Source: Lachnoclostridium sp. An169 (lineage in GTDB: Bacteria > Bacillota > Clostridia > Lachnospirales > Lachnospiraceae). From it: a stretch of DNA of 57,935 nt. Shown piece after piece: positions 28,188 to 36,943 of this stretch; the first letter of the stretch is position 1; each line of letters opens with the position of its first letter. A model generated the notes under the pieces. The model was not told where the DNA came from. It did not search any database and saw only the letters and a list, made by a program, of their open reading frames with translations. The stretch spans positions 1 to 57,935 of the forward strand of contig NZ_NFKT01000030.1 in the NCBI RefSeq assembly GCF_002160525.1, written 5' to 3'. The position numbers were made by a program, and so were the translations under genes.

Positions 28188-29735
28188 TCATAGATTTTCG
28201 AAGACTTCCATTGTAAACTGCATCGTAAAGGAAGCACTTCCGTCAACATCCGGCACGAGAAAATTAGACGCCGACGTCCAGGAGTCCGAGAGATAGCCGC
28301 GGACGTCGGAATAGCCGGTGTAATCCATGCTGCAGTTTACTCTGACTCCGGCTTCCGTGATATCAAAGCTCTCGAAGTTCTCCGCGTATTCTTCGATTTC
28401 CCTGCGTATGACAGATGGAGGCGCCGGGAAAAACGTATAGTCGTCCCGGGCGCAGACAAGGGAGAGCACAGAGAGGGACAAAAGCTCCCGGTAGTCAGGA
28501 ATCCACTGCCCGTTGTTCCGGGAAGAAATCGTGAAGCTGACTCCGGTCAGAATCCCGTCTTCTTCCGTGAACTGAAAGCGGGGGAGGGGCGGGTATTCTT
28601 CACCGGCAGAGCCGAGTACCGCCTCTACGCTTTCCCAGGTGCCGTCTTCTGTGAGATCCATGGCAAGAGAGTGTCCCCCGACCTGGACGATCGCGGCAAG
28701 ATCCCCCTCAGACGGCATGTTCAGGGGTGTTTCAATATTATAGTAGTCCTGCAGACGGTTAAAATTCTCGCAGAACTGGGCAGCAGTGATTTCTCCTCTG
28801 TTTAAGGGAAGCGTGCCGCACTGCCAGATGACGAACAGCAGAACCGCAGACAGGCACTGGCAGAAAATATATACGGCAGTCTGGAACGGCAGGAAACGTT
28901 CATTCAGGTGAAGGACCGAGTCCTCCTCCCAGCAGAGTACTTCACCGTTTTGGCATCCTTTGTAAGACTGACAGTATCGGTACAGATTGTATACAGGTAT
29001 GCCGTATCCCATTCCTTTCCGAAGAACGCCCCAGGTCCGGAGCAGGGCTTCGTGGTGGGAGAGCCGGGCTCCTTCTTCGGTGGCAACGCGCAGACCGAAG
29101 AGAAATTTCCCCGGTGTTGCGCCTGTCAGGGAGAGCAGTACCGGCTCGATTAAAAGGAGCAGGCAGTCAGCGGCAATAATATCAGCAATCAGACCCGCCG
29201 CGCCGGTCATCGCCGGCCCCATGATATTTATATGAAGACCGATGGAGAGCACCGAGTTCCACAGCAGGGAATAAATCAGAAAGTCAGCCAACCGTGCAAA
29301 AAAACGCCGCCACGGAGCAGTGACTTTTTTTATTTTATCTGTATTCATTTCCGGAGCAGACTGAAGCGACGGGGCAGTTAAATGCTCCAGATAGGTCTGG
29401 GCGTCAAAATCGTCGAAAGACACCCGGTCCCGGCAGAGTTCTCTGCAGACTTCCCGGCACTGCCGCAGATTTTCAGTTTCGTCCTGCAGATGTTTTATAT
29501 GCAGATTAAGTGCTGCTGCAAGGGTCTGTTCGCCGCGGCTGACTGCTTTGATATCTTCCAGGCTTAAGTGGAGCGTGCGCAGCAGTCGGATCCTTTTCAG
29601 GATATTTACATCTTCATCTGTATAATTGCGGTATCCGTTGGAATCTCTCGAAGGAGTGAGCAATCCTTCCGATTCATAGAACCGGATATTAGCCCGGGTC
29701 ATTGCAGTCAATTTTTCTGTTTCCTTTATTGTCAT
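28188..29735 (-). CDS. MerR-family regulator fused to an RDD membrane domain
   Basis: A 515-residue protein. Residues 1-70 form a MerR winged helix (MTRANIRFYESEGLL, GYRNYTDEDV), followed by a coiled-coil-like helix to about 115. Around residues 145-290 lies an RDD domain: PWRRFFARLADFLIYSLLW, then TPGKFLFGLRV, with three or more membrane spans. One more hydrophobic span is near 300, and a C-terminal region of about 200 residues has no membrane segments or recognised domain and probably faces outside. The layout suggests a membrane-anchored transcription factor whose outer part senses an envelope signal. Its target genes are not evident; the divergent side has a short unknown gene and then the sulfatase maturase. 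Confidence 0.85.
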   Translation of the reverse strand: MTIKETEKLTAMTRANIRFYESEGLLTPSRDSNGYRNYTDEDVNILKRIRLLRTLHLSLEDIKAVSRGEQTLAAALNLHIKHLQDETENLRQCREVCRELCRDRVSFDDFDAQTYLEHLTAPSLQSAPEMNTDKIKKVTAPWRRFFARLADFLIYSLLWNSVLSIGLHINIMGPAMTGAAGLIADIIAADCLLLLIEPVLLSLTGATPGKFLFGLRVATEEGARLSHHEALLRTWGVLRKGMGYGIPVYNLYRYCQSYKGCQNGEVLCWEEDSVLHLNERFLPFQTAVYIFCQCLSAVLLFVIWQCGTLPLNRGEITAAQFCENFNRLQDYYNIETPLNMPSEGDLAAIVQVGGHSLAMDLTEDGTWESVEAVLGSAGEEYPPLPRFQFTEEDGILTGVSFTISSRNNGQWIPDYRELLSLSVLSLVCARDDYTFFPAPPSVIRREIEEYAENFESFDITEAGVRVNCSMDYTGYSDVRGYLSDSWTSASNFLVPDVDGSASFTMQFTMEVFENL

Positions 29736-29837
29736 GATGAAACCTCCTCATTCCGATGTCTGGTCTGATTATAAAGGGTAAATAGACTTTACAGTCAAGA
29801 GAATTTCTGTAAAAATAATGTAAAACAGATATGGGAC

Positions 29838-30047
29838 ATGCAAATTGATGCGTTTATCCGCCGGATCGGTCAGCCGGAACTGCAGAATTTTCTTTCTCTG
29901 GCTATTCTGAACCAGACGAAGAGCAAGCAGTTTATGCACCTTACTCCAAAGCAGGACTGTAGCAGGGCGGCAAAACTGATGGAAGGACTCTGCCGGGAAA
30001 TTATGAGGGAAGAGATCGGATATCAGGATGTGACAAGCCCAAAATGA
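29838..30047 (+). CDS. Short hypothetical protein or gene remnant
   Basis: A 69-residue frame in the 414-base gap between the MerR-RDD gene and the sulfatase maturase. Its composition is protein-like (RRIGQPELQNFLSLAILNQT, then SRAAKLMEGLCREIM), with predicted helices and no low complexity. There is no good ribosome site, and the frame stays open upstream of the ATG, so this could be the tail of a decayed larger gene. I do not recognise a family. The rest of the gap holds an inverted repeat and a promoter (30051-30104). Confidence 0.35.
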   Translation: MQIDAFIRRIGQPELQNFLSLAILNQTKSKQFMHLTPKQDCSRAAKLMEGLCREIMREEIGYQDVTSPK

Positions 30048-30050
30048 GTT

Positions 30051-30104
30051 CAAAAGTCAATCGTTGCTTAACTTTTGACGGCGTGATATTCTATATACCA
30101 TAAT
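30051..30104 (+). promoter_or_regulatory. Promoter of the sulfatase maturase gene with an inverted repeat
   Basis: TTGACG (30075-30080), 18 bases, CATAAT (30099-30104). An inverted repeat CAAAAGT-N13-ACTTTTG (30051-30077) overlaps the -35 element and could be a regulator site. Nothing else in this gap resembles it. Confidence 0.5.
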
Positions 30105-30148
30105 ACCCTATATATAAAATAATACGAAGACTTCAGGGAGGAATCATT

Positions 30149-31273
30149 ATGCCATTACATACAATTCTGATCAAGCCCGCCTCCGGTCTGTGCAATATGC
30201 AGTGCGACTACTGTTTTTACTGCGATGAGACTGCGCGGCGCGAAACTGCGTCCTATGGGATGATGACAGAGGAGACGCTGAGGAATCTGATCAAGAAGGC
30301 GATGTTTCAGGCGGAGCGGGAAATCTGCTTTGCTTTTCAGGGAGGAGAGCCCACTTTAAGGGGAATCGATTTCTTTCGGAAAGCGATCGAGTACGAAAAC
30401 CGTTTTAACCGGAATCGGGTGCGTGTTATGAATACACTTCAGACCAACGGTCTGGCATTAAATGAAGAATGGTGCCGTTTCTTTCATGAAAATCATTTTC
30501 TGATCGGAGTGTCCGTAGATGGAACGCAGGAGATCCACGACCGTTACCGCCATGATAAAAACGGTGGGAACACCTATGGCAGAATCAGGGAAAACATCCG
30601 GATGCTTGATCAGTACGGTGTGGAGTACAATATCCTCACAGTTGTGACCTCTCAGACTGCAGAGCGTATCCGTGAGATCTATCAGGAGTATAAAAGGAAC
30701 GGATGGGGATACCAGCAGTATATCATCTGTCTGGATCCTCTGGATGAAGAACCGGGAAAAATGGAATACTCCCTGACCCCGGAGAAATACGGGCAGTTCC
30801 TTGTGGAGCTTTTCCGGCTCTGGGACCGGGACTGGAAGCGGGGGAAAGCGCCCTATATCCGTCAGTTTGAAAATTATGTGGGGATCCTTCTGGGGTATCC
30901 GCCGGAGGCGTGCGAACAGCGGGGCATCTGCAGCGTGCAGTGCGTGGCGGAGGCGGACGGAAGCGCCTATCCCTGCGATTTCTATGTGCTGGATGAATAC
31001 TGTCTGGGAAATTACAACAGTGACAGGATTTCCGAGATGTTGACATGTGAGACCGCGCGCAGGTTTGTGGAAGACTCACAGCAGATCAGTATAACGTGCC
31101 GGGATTGCGAATGGTACACGTTATGCAGGAATGGATGCCGGAGGAGAAGAGGGAAGGAAAAGGAAGACGGACAGTATCGTGATTATTTCTGTGAGGGGTA
31201 CCGGTATTTTTTCAGGCACTGCGGAGAAAGGCTTCGGGAGATCGCGGAATTCCTTCGGGAAAGGTCGTGTTAG
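30149..31273 (+). CDS. Anaerobic sulfatase-maturating enzyme (radical SAM, SPASM domain)
   Basis: A 374-residue radical SAM protein of the anaerobic sulfatase maturase family. It has the cluster motif C15-x3-C19-x2-C22 in the context KPASGLCNMQCDYCFYCD, the GGEPTL motif, LQTNGL and SVDGTQEIHD. The C-terminal Cys-rich SPASM region (CxxxxxC, CxxC-type repeats from about 255 to 350) holds two further iron-sulfur clusters. In the cytoplasm it converts the active-site Cys or Ser of sulfatases to formylglycine. Its clients are likely the two Cys-type sulfatases in this window (37982-39493 and 55750-57333), although it is not next to either. GGGAGGAA precedes the ATG. Confidence 0.93.
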   Translation: MPLHTILIKPASGLCNMQCDYCFYCDETARRETASYGMMTEETLRNLIKKAMFQAEREICFAFQGGEPTLRGIDFFRKAIEYENRFNRNRVRVMNTLQTNGLALNEEWCRFFHENHFLIGVSVDGTQEIHDRYRHDKNGGNTYGRIRENIRMLDQYGVEYNILTVVTSQTAERIREIYQEYKRNGWGYQQYIICLDPLDEEPGKMEYSLTPEKYGQFLVELFRLWDRDWKRGKAPYIRQFENYVGILLGYPPEACEQRGICSVQCVAEADGSAYPCDFYVLDEYCLGNYNSDRISEMLTCETARRFVEDSQQISITCRDCEWYTLCRNGCRRRRGKEKEDGQYRDYFCEGYRYFFRHCGERLREIAEFLRERSC

Positions 31274-31439
31274 CAGAAAAGTCCGGAAAAGACGGCAGGA
31301 TAGTAAAATGTGAAAAATACATTGTAAAAAAGGAGAGTGCCCTCTGAAATATTGTATGAAATGATGAGAAAATAATGCTAAAATTGTCAGATGTTGTGTG
31401 AAATAGACAATAATTATAAAAAACAAAACAAGAATGTAC

Positions 31440-31469
31440 TTGCTTTTATGACAGGCAACAGACTATAAT
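31440..31469 (+). promoter_or_regulatory. Promoter of the sugar importer/GH112 operon
   Basis: TTGCTT (31440-31445), 18 bases, TATAAT (31464-31469), 33 bases before the start codon. An inverted repeat ATTGTC/GACAAT (31383-31411) lies upstream and is a candidate regulator site, with little else to support it. Confidence 0.6.
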
Positions 31470-31502
31470 CTAGTTAACACGAATCGAAAAGGAGGATACG
31501 AT

Positions 31503-32786
31503 ATGAAAAAGAAAGTGATTAGTGTTCTGCTTGCAGCAGTAATGGTGACAGGTCTGGTTGCAGGCTGCGGAAGCGGCGGTGGAAGCGGAAATGGCGGCGA
31601 CGGTTCAGAGCAGACTGGCGGCGGTGGCGAGTATGACGGCGTAGAGCTTACATACTGGTCCATGTGGAGCAACACAGAGCCCCAGGGACAGGCCCTTCAG
31701 GAAGCGGTCGATGCCTGGGAAGCAGAGACTGGCGCAACAGTCAACATTGAGTGGAAAGGCCGTGAGATCAAAGATATTTTGAGCTCTTCCCTTGAGGCGC
31801 AGGAGCCGTTCGATCTCTTTGAGGACGACTACAACAGAATTGCCGTGAACTTAAAGGACTATGTTGCGGATCTGACCGATATGGCTGCAGCAGCGAATTA
31901 CGCGGAAAACAGTTTTGCCGTATTCAATGACAAGGCTACAGAGTGGGCGGGATTCCTTCCCTGCGTTACCGAGCAGCCGCAGGTAGGCGGTGTGTACTAC
32001 AACATGGATCTGTTTGAGAAGGCAGGCGTTGAAGTACCGACCACATGGGCAGAGTTCCTGGACGTATGCGCGGCACTGAAAGAGAATGACATCCAGCCGC
32101 TCGCACTGGACAGTGCATATGCAGCATTCCTGTTCGGATATCATATTTCCAGATACATCGGTGAAGAGGCTGTCGCTGATCTGGCGGTGAACGGAGGATG
32201 GAGCGGTAATGCCAGTGTTGCTCAGGCTGCACAGGACATGATCGATTTTGTAAAAGCGGGCTACCTTGCAGACGGAGCGCCGGCTGAGTATCCGGCAAGC
32301 CAGAATGCTATGGGTCTGAACGGCGATGTTGCCATGGTTGTGTGTGCGAACTATGTTACAGCTGAAGTAAACAACAATACTCAGTCTGAACTGAACTGGG
32401 GTGTGTTCTCGTATCCGTCAGTTGAAGGCGGAATCGATGCAACAGGAGTTGAGTATGCGGGAGCTAACTCGATTGCGATCACTAAGTATTCTGAGAATCA
32501 GCAGGCAGCGTTTGATCTGGCTATGTATATCGTAACAGGCGAGCAGGATCAGAATATGGCTGACACAGCGAACCAGATGCCGGCAGATCCGAACAATACG
32601 GTTCCTTCATCACAGAATGGAACACAGGAGCTTCTGAACGCAACAACAACACCTCTTACATGGAATATGGGACTGAACCAGAACGGTGATCTTCAGGCTT
32701 CCATCAGAGATATTGTTATCCAGCTCTTTGAAGGGAAATATGCTACAGGTGCAGATTTTGCAGCAGCTCTGGACGCTTTATACTAA
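31503..32786 (+). CDS. Sugar ABC importer, substrate-binding lipoprotein
   Basis: A 427-residue extracellular solute-binding protein of the carbohydrate (family 1) type. The signal peptide ends in LVAGC (Cys22), followed by a Gly/Ser-rich linker of about 25 residues; the mature part starts VELTYWSMWSN. It would be lipid-anchored outside and deliver a sugar to the two permeases encoded downstream. Directly upstream of GH112 phosphorylase, its likely ligands are galacto-N-biose and lacto-N-biose, as for the bifidobacterial GNB/LNB-binding protein. GGAGGA lies before the ATG. A hairpin with a T tract after the gene (32803-32836) should let it be made in excess over the permeases. Confidence 0.9.
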   Translation: MKKKVISVLLAAVMVTGLVAGCGSGGGSGNGGDGSEQTGGGGEYDGVELTYWSMWSNTEPQGQALQEAVDAWEAETGATVNIEWKGREIKDILSSSLEAQEPFDLFEDDYNRIAVNLKDYVADLTDMAAAANYAENSFAVFNDKATEWAGFLPCVTEQPQVGGVYYNMDLFEKAGVEVPTTWAEFLDVCAALKENDIQPLALDSAYAAFLFGYHISRYIGEEAVADLAVNGGWSGNASVAQAAQDMIDFVKAGYLADGAPAEYPASQNAMGLNGDVAMVVCANYVTAEVNNNTQSELNWGVFSYPSVEGGIDATGVEYAGANSIAITKYSENQQAAFDLAMYIVTGEQDQNMADTANQMPADPNNTVPSSQNGTQELLNATTTPLTWNMGLNQNGDLQASIRDIVIQLFEGKYATGADFAAALDALY

Positions 32787-32802
32787 GATTAACTAAGAAC
32801 CG

Positions 32803-32836
32803 GAGGTGGCGCTGATTCGGCGTCACCTCATTTTTT
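32803..32836 (+). terminator. Partial terminator between binding-protein and permease genes
   Basis: GAGGTG-G-CGC pairs with GCG-T-CACCTC and six T residues follow. It lies inside one operon, so it probably works as an attenuator that trims read-through into the permease genes rather than as a full stop. Confidence 0.7.
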
Positions 32837-32856
32837 CAGAGAGGTGACACAGGAAA

Positions 32857-33750
32857 ATGAAACAGAAAAAATCATTTATTATTCCATTTATACTCCCATG
32901 CGCGATTGCACTTCTCGCCATGTATCTCTATCCGGTTATCAGGACTGTGATTATGAGCTTCTTTGGAATCGAAAGCGTAACAGCAGATGTATCGGAATGG
33001 TCCTTTAACGGAGTGGCGAATTACATGAAGATCTTCCAGAGCGCGACTTTCCAGAGAGCGATGACGAACATGTTTCTGATCTGGATCGTGGGGGGCGTTA
33101 TAGTGTTGGCATTTGCCCTCTTGTTTGCGGTGATTCTGACGAGTGGTATCCGGTTTAAGAAGTTTTTCCGGGCTGCAATCTATCTTCCAAATATAATCAG
33201 TGCAGTTGCCCTGGCAACGATGTGGGTTCAGTACATCTACAGTCAGGAATACGGGCTGCTGAACCAGATACTGGGAGTCTTAGGCCTGGAAGGAAAAAAC
33301 TGGCTTGGGACGGATACGAAGTTCTGGGCAATGCTCGGTGCTTTCATATTCGGAGCGGTCGGATATTATATGCTGATCTTTATCAGCGGCATCGAGCGTA
33401 TCCCTCAGGACCTTTTTGAGGCGGCTACGATTGACGGGGCCAATAAAATACAGCAGTTTGGCAGAATTACCCTGCCCCTTCTGCGAAGCATTTTTAAGAC
33501 AAACATTACTTTCTGGAGCGTCAACTGTATCTCGTTTTATCTCTGGTCCAAGATGTTCTCGCCTGTCCAGAGCGAGGCGTCTACTATCGTACCGGTCGTC
33601 TACCTGTATGATACTGTATTCGGCACTACCGGAAATGTGGACAGAGATGCAGGTGCCGGTGCGGCGATCGGTGTTACCCTGGCAATCTTCGTGGCGTTGG
33701 TTTACTTTATCATGAATAAAGTCCTCAAAGACGATGATCTGGAATTCTAG
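32857..33750 (+). CDS. Sugar ABC importer permease (MalF/LplB-like)
   Basis: A 297-residue membrane protein with six spans, of the carbohydrate uptake CUT1 permease family. The cytoplasmic coupling loop reads EAATIDGANKIQQFGRITLPLL, given here only in part: the EAA motif with the conserved Gly. It pairs with the second permease at 33771. The operon has no ATPase gene, which is normal for CUT1 systems in Firmicutes that share one MsmK/MsiK-type ATPase encoded elsewhere. AGAGAGGTGA precedes the ATG. Confidence 0.92.
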   Translation: MKQKKSFIIPFILPCAIALLAMYLYPVIRTVIMSFFGIESVTADVSEWSFNGVANYMKIFQSATFQRAMTNMFLIWIVGGVIVLAFALLFAVILTSGIRFKKFFRAAIYLPNIISAVALATMWVQYIYSQEYGLLNQILGVLGLEGKNWLGTDTKFWAMLGAFIFGAVGYYMLIFISGIERIPQDLFEAATIDGANKIQQFGRITLPLLRSIFKTNITFWSVNCISFYLWSKMFSPVQSEASTIVPVVYLYDTVFGTTGNVDRDAGAGAAIGVTLAIFVALVYFIMNKVLKDDDLEF

Positions 33751-33770
33751 TATGCGAATGGGGTGAGAAA

Positions 33771-34649
33771 ATGAGTAAAAACAGTAAAGAAAAAGTTGTA
33801 TATAAAGAAAAAATAAACTGGAAAAAAGAAGCTGCACTGATCCCCGGATATTTGATCGTGCTGCTGTGGATCGGATTTACAGCGGTATTTTTGATATGGA
33901 TCCTGGCGGCAAGTTTTTCTACAACCAGGGAGATTTTCTCAGGTTCAGTATTCAAGTTTGAGACAGGATTCCACTGGGAAAATTACCTCAATGCCTGGAC
34001 GACCAGCAATGTGTCCGTATTTTTTGGGAACTCACTGCTGTATTCAGTAGTTTCCTGCGTAGTCGTTATCCTGATCTCGGCACCGGCAGCCTATGTGCTT
34101 TCCAGATTTACATTTCTTGGGAACAAGCCGATCAAGACAAGTCTGATTCTGGCAATGAGTATTCCGGAAGTTATGATCATCATGCCGATTTACGCTCTGA
34201 CTGCAGAATACCAGATCAGGGGCAGGATCCTTCTGATCATCCTATATATCTGTATCCGCGTACCGTTTACAACGACCTATCTTCTGAACTTCTTTGCCAG
34301 CCTTTCAAGAAGCTACGAGGAGGCTGCTGCGATCGACGGATGTACACCGGGCAAGACATTCTGGCAGATCATGCTTCCGCTTGTACAGCCGGCGCTTGTA
34401 ACAGTGACGATCTTTAACTTCCTGAGCGTATGGAACGAATTCTTTATGGCGTTGATCTTTGCGTCTTCGGCAGAGATGACTCCTGTTGGCGTGGGACTTC
34501 TCCGGATCGTAAATGGTATGAAGTACTCCGGAGACTACGGCGGACTTTTTGCAGCAGTTATTATCGTATTCCTTCCAACATTCCTGCTGTACATATTCCT
34601 GTCCGAGAAGATCATCGCAGGTGTTACCGGTGGCGGAGTCAAAGGCTAG
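33771..34649 (+). CDS. Sugar ABC importer permease (MalG-like)
   Basis: A 292-residue membrane protein with six spans and the CUT1 coupling loop (EEAAAIDGCTPGKTFWQI). It forms the transmembrane pore together with the product of 32857-33750, which it follows by 20 bases. The next gene, the GH112 phosphorylase, begins 112 bases later, so uptake and phosphorolysis genes are probably cotranscribed. The N-terminus is rich in Lys and lies in the cytoplasm. Confidence 0.92.
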   Translation: MSKNSKEKVVYKEKINWKKEAALIPGYLIVLLWIGFTAVFLIWILAASFSTTREIFSGSVFKFETGFHWENYLNAWTTSNVSVFFGNSLLYSVVSCVVVILISAPAAYVLSRFTFLGNKPIKTSLILAMSIPEVMIIMPIYALTAEYQIRGRILLIILYICIRVPFTTTYLLNFFASLSRSYEEAAAIDGCTPGKTFWQIMLPLVQPALVTVTIFNFLSVWNEFFMALIFASSAEMTPVGVGLLRIVNGMKYSGDYGGLFAAVIIVFLPTFLLYIFLSEKIIAGVTGGGVKG

Positions 34650-34761
34650 TACACCGCATGGCAATATTATACTGATCATGCCCGGGGCATATCAGAATAC
34701 ATTAAAATTCCAGGCTGATACCATATGGCATCAGCCTGATGTATCAGAGAGGAGAATCGTT

Positions 34762-36924
34762 TTGAAAGAGAATTCAAGTGGAAGAGTAACAATCCCTACC
34801 GATCTGGATGTCGTACCCGAGACACTGGAACTTTTAAAGCGTTGGGGAGCGGATGCCATCCGTGACTGCGACGGAACGGACTATCCGGAAGAATTAAAGA
34901 GCGTGGATGCGAAAGTGTATTCCACCTACTATACAACGAGAAAGGACAATGACTGGGCAAAGGCAAACCCGGACGAGATCCAGCAGATGTACATCATGAC
35001 GCCCTTCTATACGGCAGTGGAGAAGGACCTGTCCATCCATCTGATGAACCACCTCTACCCGGACATGTTGAAAGTCAACAGCCACGACGATATCACCCGC
35101 TGGTGGGAAGTTATCGACCGGACCACCGGGGAAGTGGTGCCTGTGACCCGGTGGGACTACAGTGATGAGACCGGCGATGTGACCATCCATGACGCGGCGC
35201 AGTTCCACGACTATACGGTGAGCTTCCTGGCTTACATCATGTGGGACCCGGTACATATGTACAACGCTGTGACCAACGGATGGACCAACTTTGAGAAGCA
35301 GATTACCTTTGACGTGCGCCAGCCCAAGACCCACAAGTTTTCCATGGAGCGTCTGCGGAAATTTATCGAGACACATCCTTACGTGGATGTGCTCCGCTAC
35401 ACCACCTTCTTCCATCAGTTCACCCTGATTTTTGACGAGCTGGCAAGGGAGAAATACGTGGACTGGTACGGCTATTCCGCATCCGTGAGCCCCTATATTC
35501 TGGAGCAGTTTGAGAAGGAAGTGGGCTATAAGTTCCGTCCGGAATTCATTATCGACCAGGGCTACATGAACAATACCTACCGGATCCCGTCCAAAGAGTT
35601 CCAGGACTTCCAGGCGTTCCAGAGAAGGGAAGTGGCGAAGCTTGCCAAAGAGATGGTGGACATCACCCACGAGTACGGCAAGGAGGCCATGATGTTCCTG
35701 GGTGACCACTGGATCGGCATGGAGCCATTCATGGATGAGTTCAAGAACATCGGACTGGACGCTGTGGTGGGAAGCGTCGGAAACGGCTGCACCCTCCGTC
35801 TGATCAGCGATATTGAGGGCGTGAAATATACAGAGGGGCGTTTCCTTCCCTACTTCTTCCCGGATACCTTCCACGAGGGCGGAGACCCGGTGAAGGAGGC
35901 AAAGGTGAACTGGGTGACAGCGAGGCGCGCCATCTTAAGGAAGCCCATCGACCGCATCGGCTATGGCGGTTACCTGAAGCTTGCCATGGAGTTCCCGGAT
36001 TTCATCGACTACGTGGAGAGCGTATGCAATGAGTTCCGCACCCTCTATGACAACATCAAGGGAACCACGCCGTACTGTATTAAGAAAGTGGCAGTTTTAA
36101 ACTGCTGGGGAAAGATGCGCGCATGGGGCAACCACATGGTACACCATGCCATCTACTATAAACAGAACTACTCCTACGCGGGAGTCATCGAGGCACTGAG
36201 CGGCGCGCCCTTTGACGTGAAGTTCATCAGCTTTGATGACATCCGCAAAGACCCGTCCATCCTGGACGATATCGATGTGATCCTGAACGTGGGGGATGCG
36301 GATACCGCGTATACCGGCGGGGAGAACTGGACCGATCCGGTGATCGTGGAGGCAGTGAAACGCTTCATCTACAATGGCGGCGGTTTCATCGGTGTGGGCG
36401 AGCCTGCGGCGCACCAGTATGAGGGGCATTTCTTCCAGCTTGCCACGGTCATGGGTGTGGAGAAGGAGACCGGCTTCACTCTCAACGTGGACAAGTACAA
36501 CTGGGAGGAGCACGACCACTTCATTAAGGAAGACTGCACAAAGGATATCGACTTCGGCGAGGGCAAGAAAAACATCTATGCCCTGGACGGCACCGAGATC
36601 CTTGTTCAGCGGGATAAAGAGGTGCAGATGGCAGTGAGGGAGTTCGGAAAAGGACGCTGCGTCTACATCAGCGGACTGCCCTACAGCTTTGAGAACAGCC
36701 GGATCCTCTACCGTTCCATCATCTGGTCCTCCCACGACGAGGAGAACCTGCACAAGTGGTTTTCCACAAACTTCAACGTGGAAGTCCATGCCTATGTAAA
36801 GAACGGAAAATACTGCGTGGTCAATAATACCTATGAACCCCAGAGTACAACCGTGTACAGGGGGGACGGCACAAGCTTTGACCTGGATCTCGACGCCAAT
36901 GAGATTATATGGTATGAAATCTGA
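34762..36924 (+). CDS. lnpA: 1,3-beta-galactosyl-N-acetylhexosamine phosphorylase (GH112)
   Basis: A 720-residue GH112 enzyme, which splits galacto-N-biose or lacto-N-biose with phosphate into galactose 1-phosphate and GalNAc or GlcNAc. The family is clear from GADAIRDCDGTDYPEE near the N-terminus, the barrel motif GDHWIGMEP, and GGGFIGVGEPAAHQ in the Rossmann-like domain. The start is a TTG at 34762: it has AGAGAGGAG 8 bases upstream and matches the family's KENSSGRVTIPTDLD opening. The open frame upstream of it overlaps the permease gene and is not coding. It has no signal peptide, as expected for phosphorolysis after import. The enzyme saves one ATP per disaccharide. Family members differ in preference for GNB, LNB or Gal-rhamnose. 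Confidence 0.93.
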   Translation: MKENSSGRVTIPTDLDVVPETLELLKRWGADAIRDCDGTDYPEELKSVDAKVYSTYYTTRKDNDWAKANPDEIQQMYIMTPFYTAVEKDLSIHLMNHLYPDMLKVNSHDDITRWWEVIDRTTGEVVPVTRWDYSDETGDVTIHDAAQFHDYTVSFLAYIMWDPVHMYNAVTNGWTNFEKQITFDVRQPKTHKFSMERLRKFIETHPYVDVLRYTTFFHQFTLIFDELAREKYVDWYGYSASVSPYILEQFEKEVGYKFRPEFIIDQGYMNNTYRIPSKEFQDFQAFQRREVAKLAKEMVDITHEYGKEAMMFLGDHWIGMEPFMDEFKNIGLDAVVGSVGNGCTLRLISDIEGVKYTEGRFLPYFFPDTFHEGGDPVKEAKVNWVTARRAILRKPIDRIGYGGYLKLAMEFPDFIDYVESVCNEFRTLYDNIKGTTPYCIKKVAVLNCWGKMRAWGNHMVHHAIYYKQNYSYAGVIEALSGAPFDVKFISFDDIRKDPSILDDIDVILNVGDADTAYTGGENWTDPVIVEAVKRFIYNGGGFIGVGEPAAHQYEGHFFQLATVMGVEKETGFTLNVDKYNWEEHDHFIKEDCTKDIDFGEGKKNIYALDGTEILVQRDKEVQMAVREFGKGRCVYISGLPYSFENSRILYRSIIWSSHDEENLHKWFSTNFNVEVHAYVKNGKYCVVNNTYEPQSTTVYRGDGTSFDLDLDANEIIWYEI

Positions 36925-36943
36925 AATAAGGTTACGGACGGAG

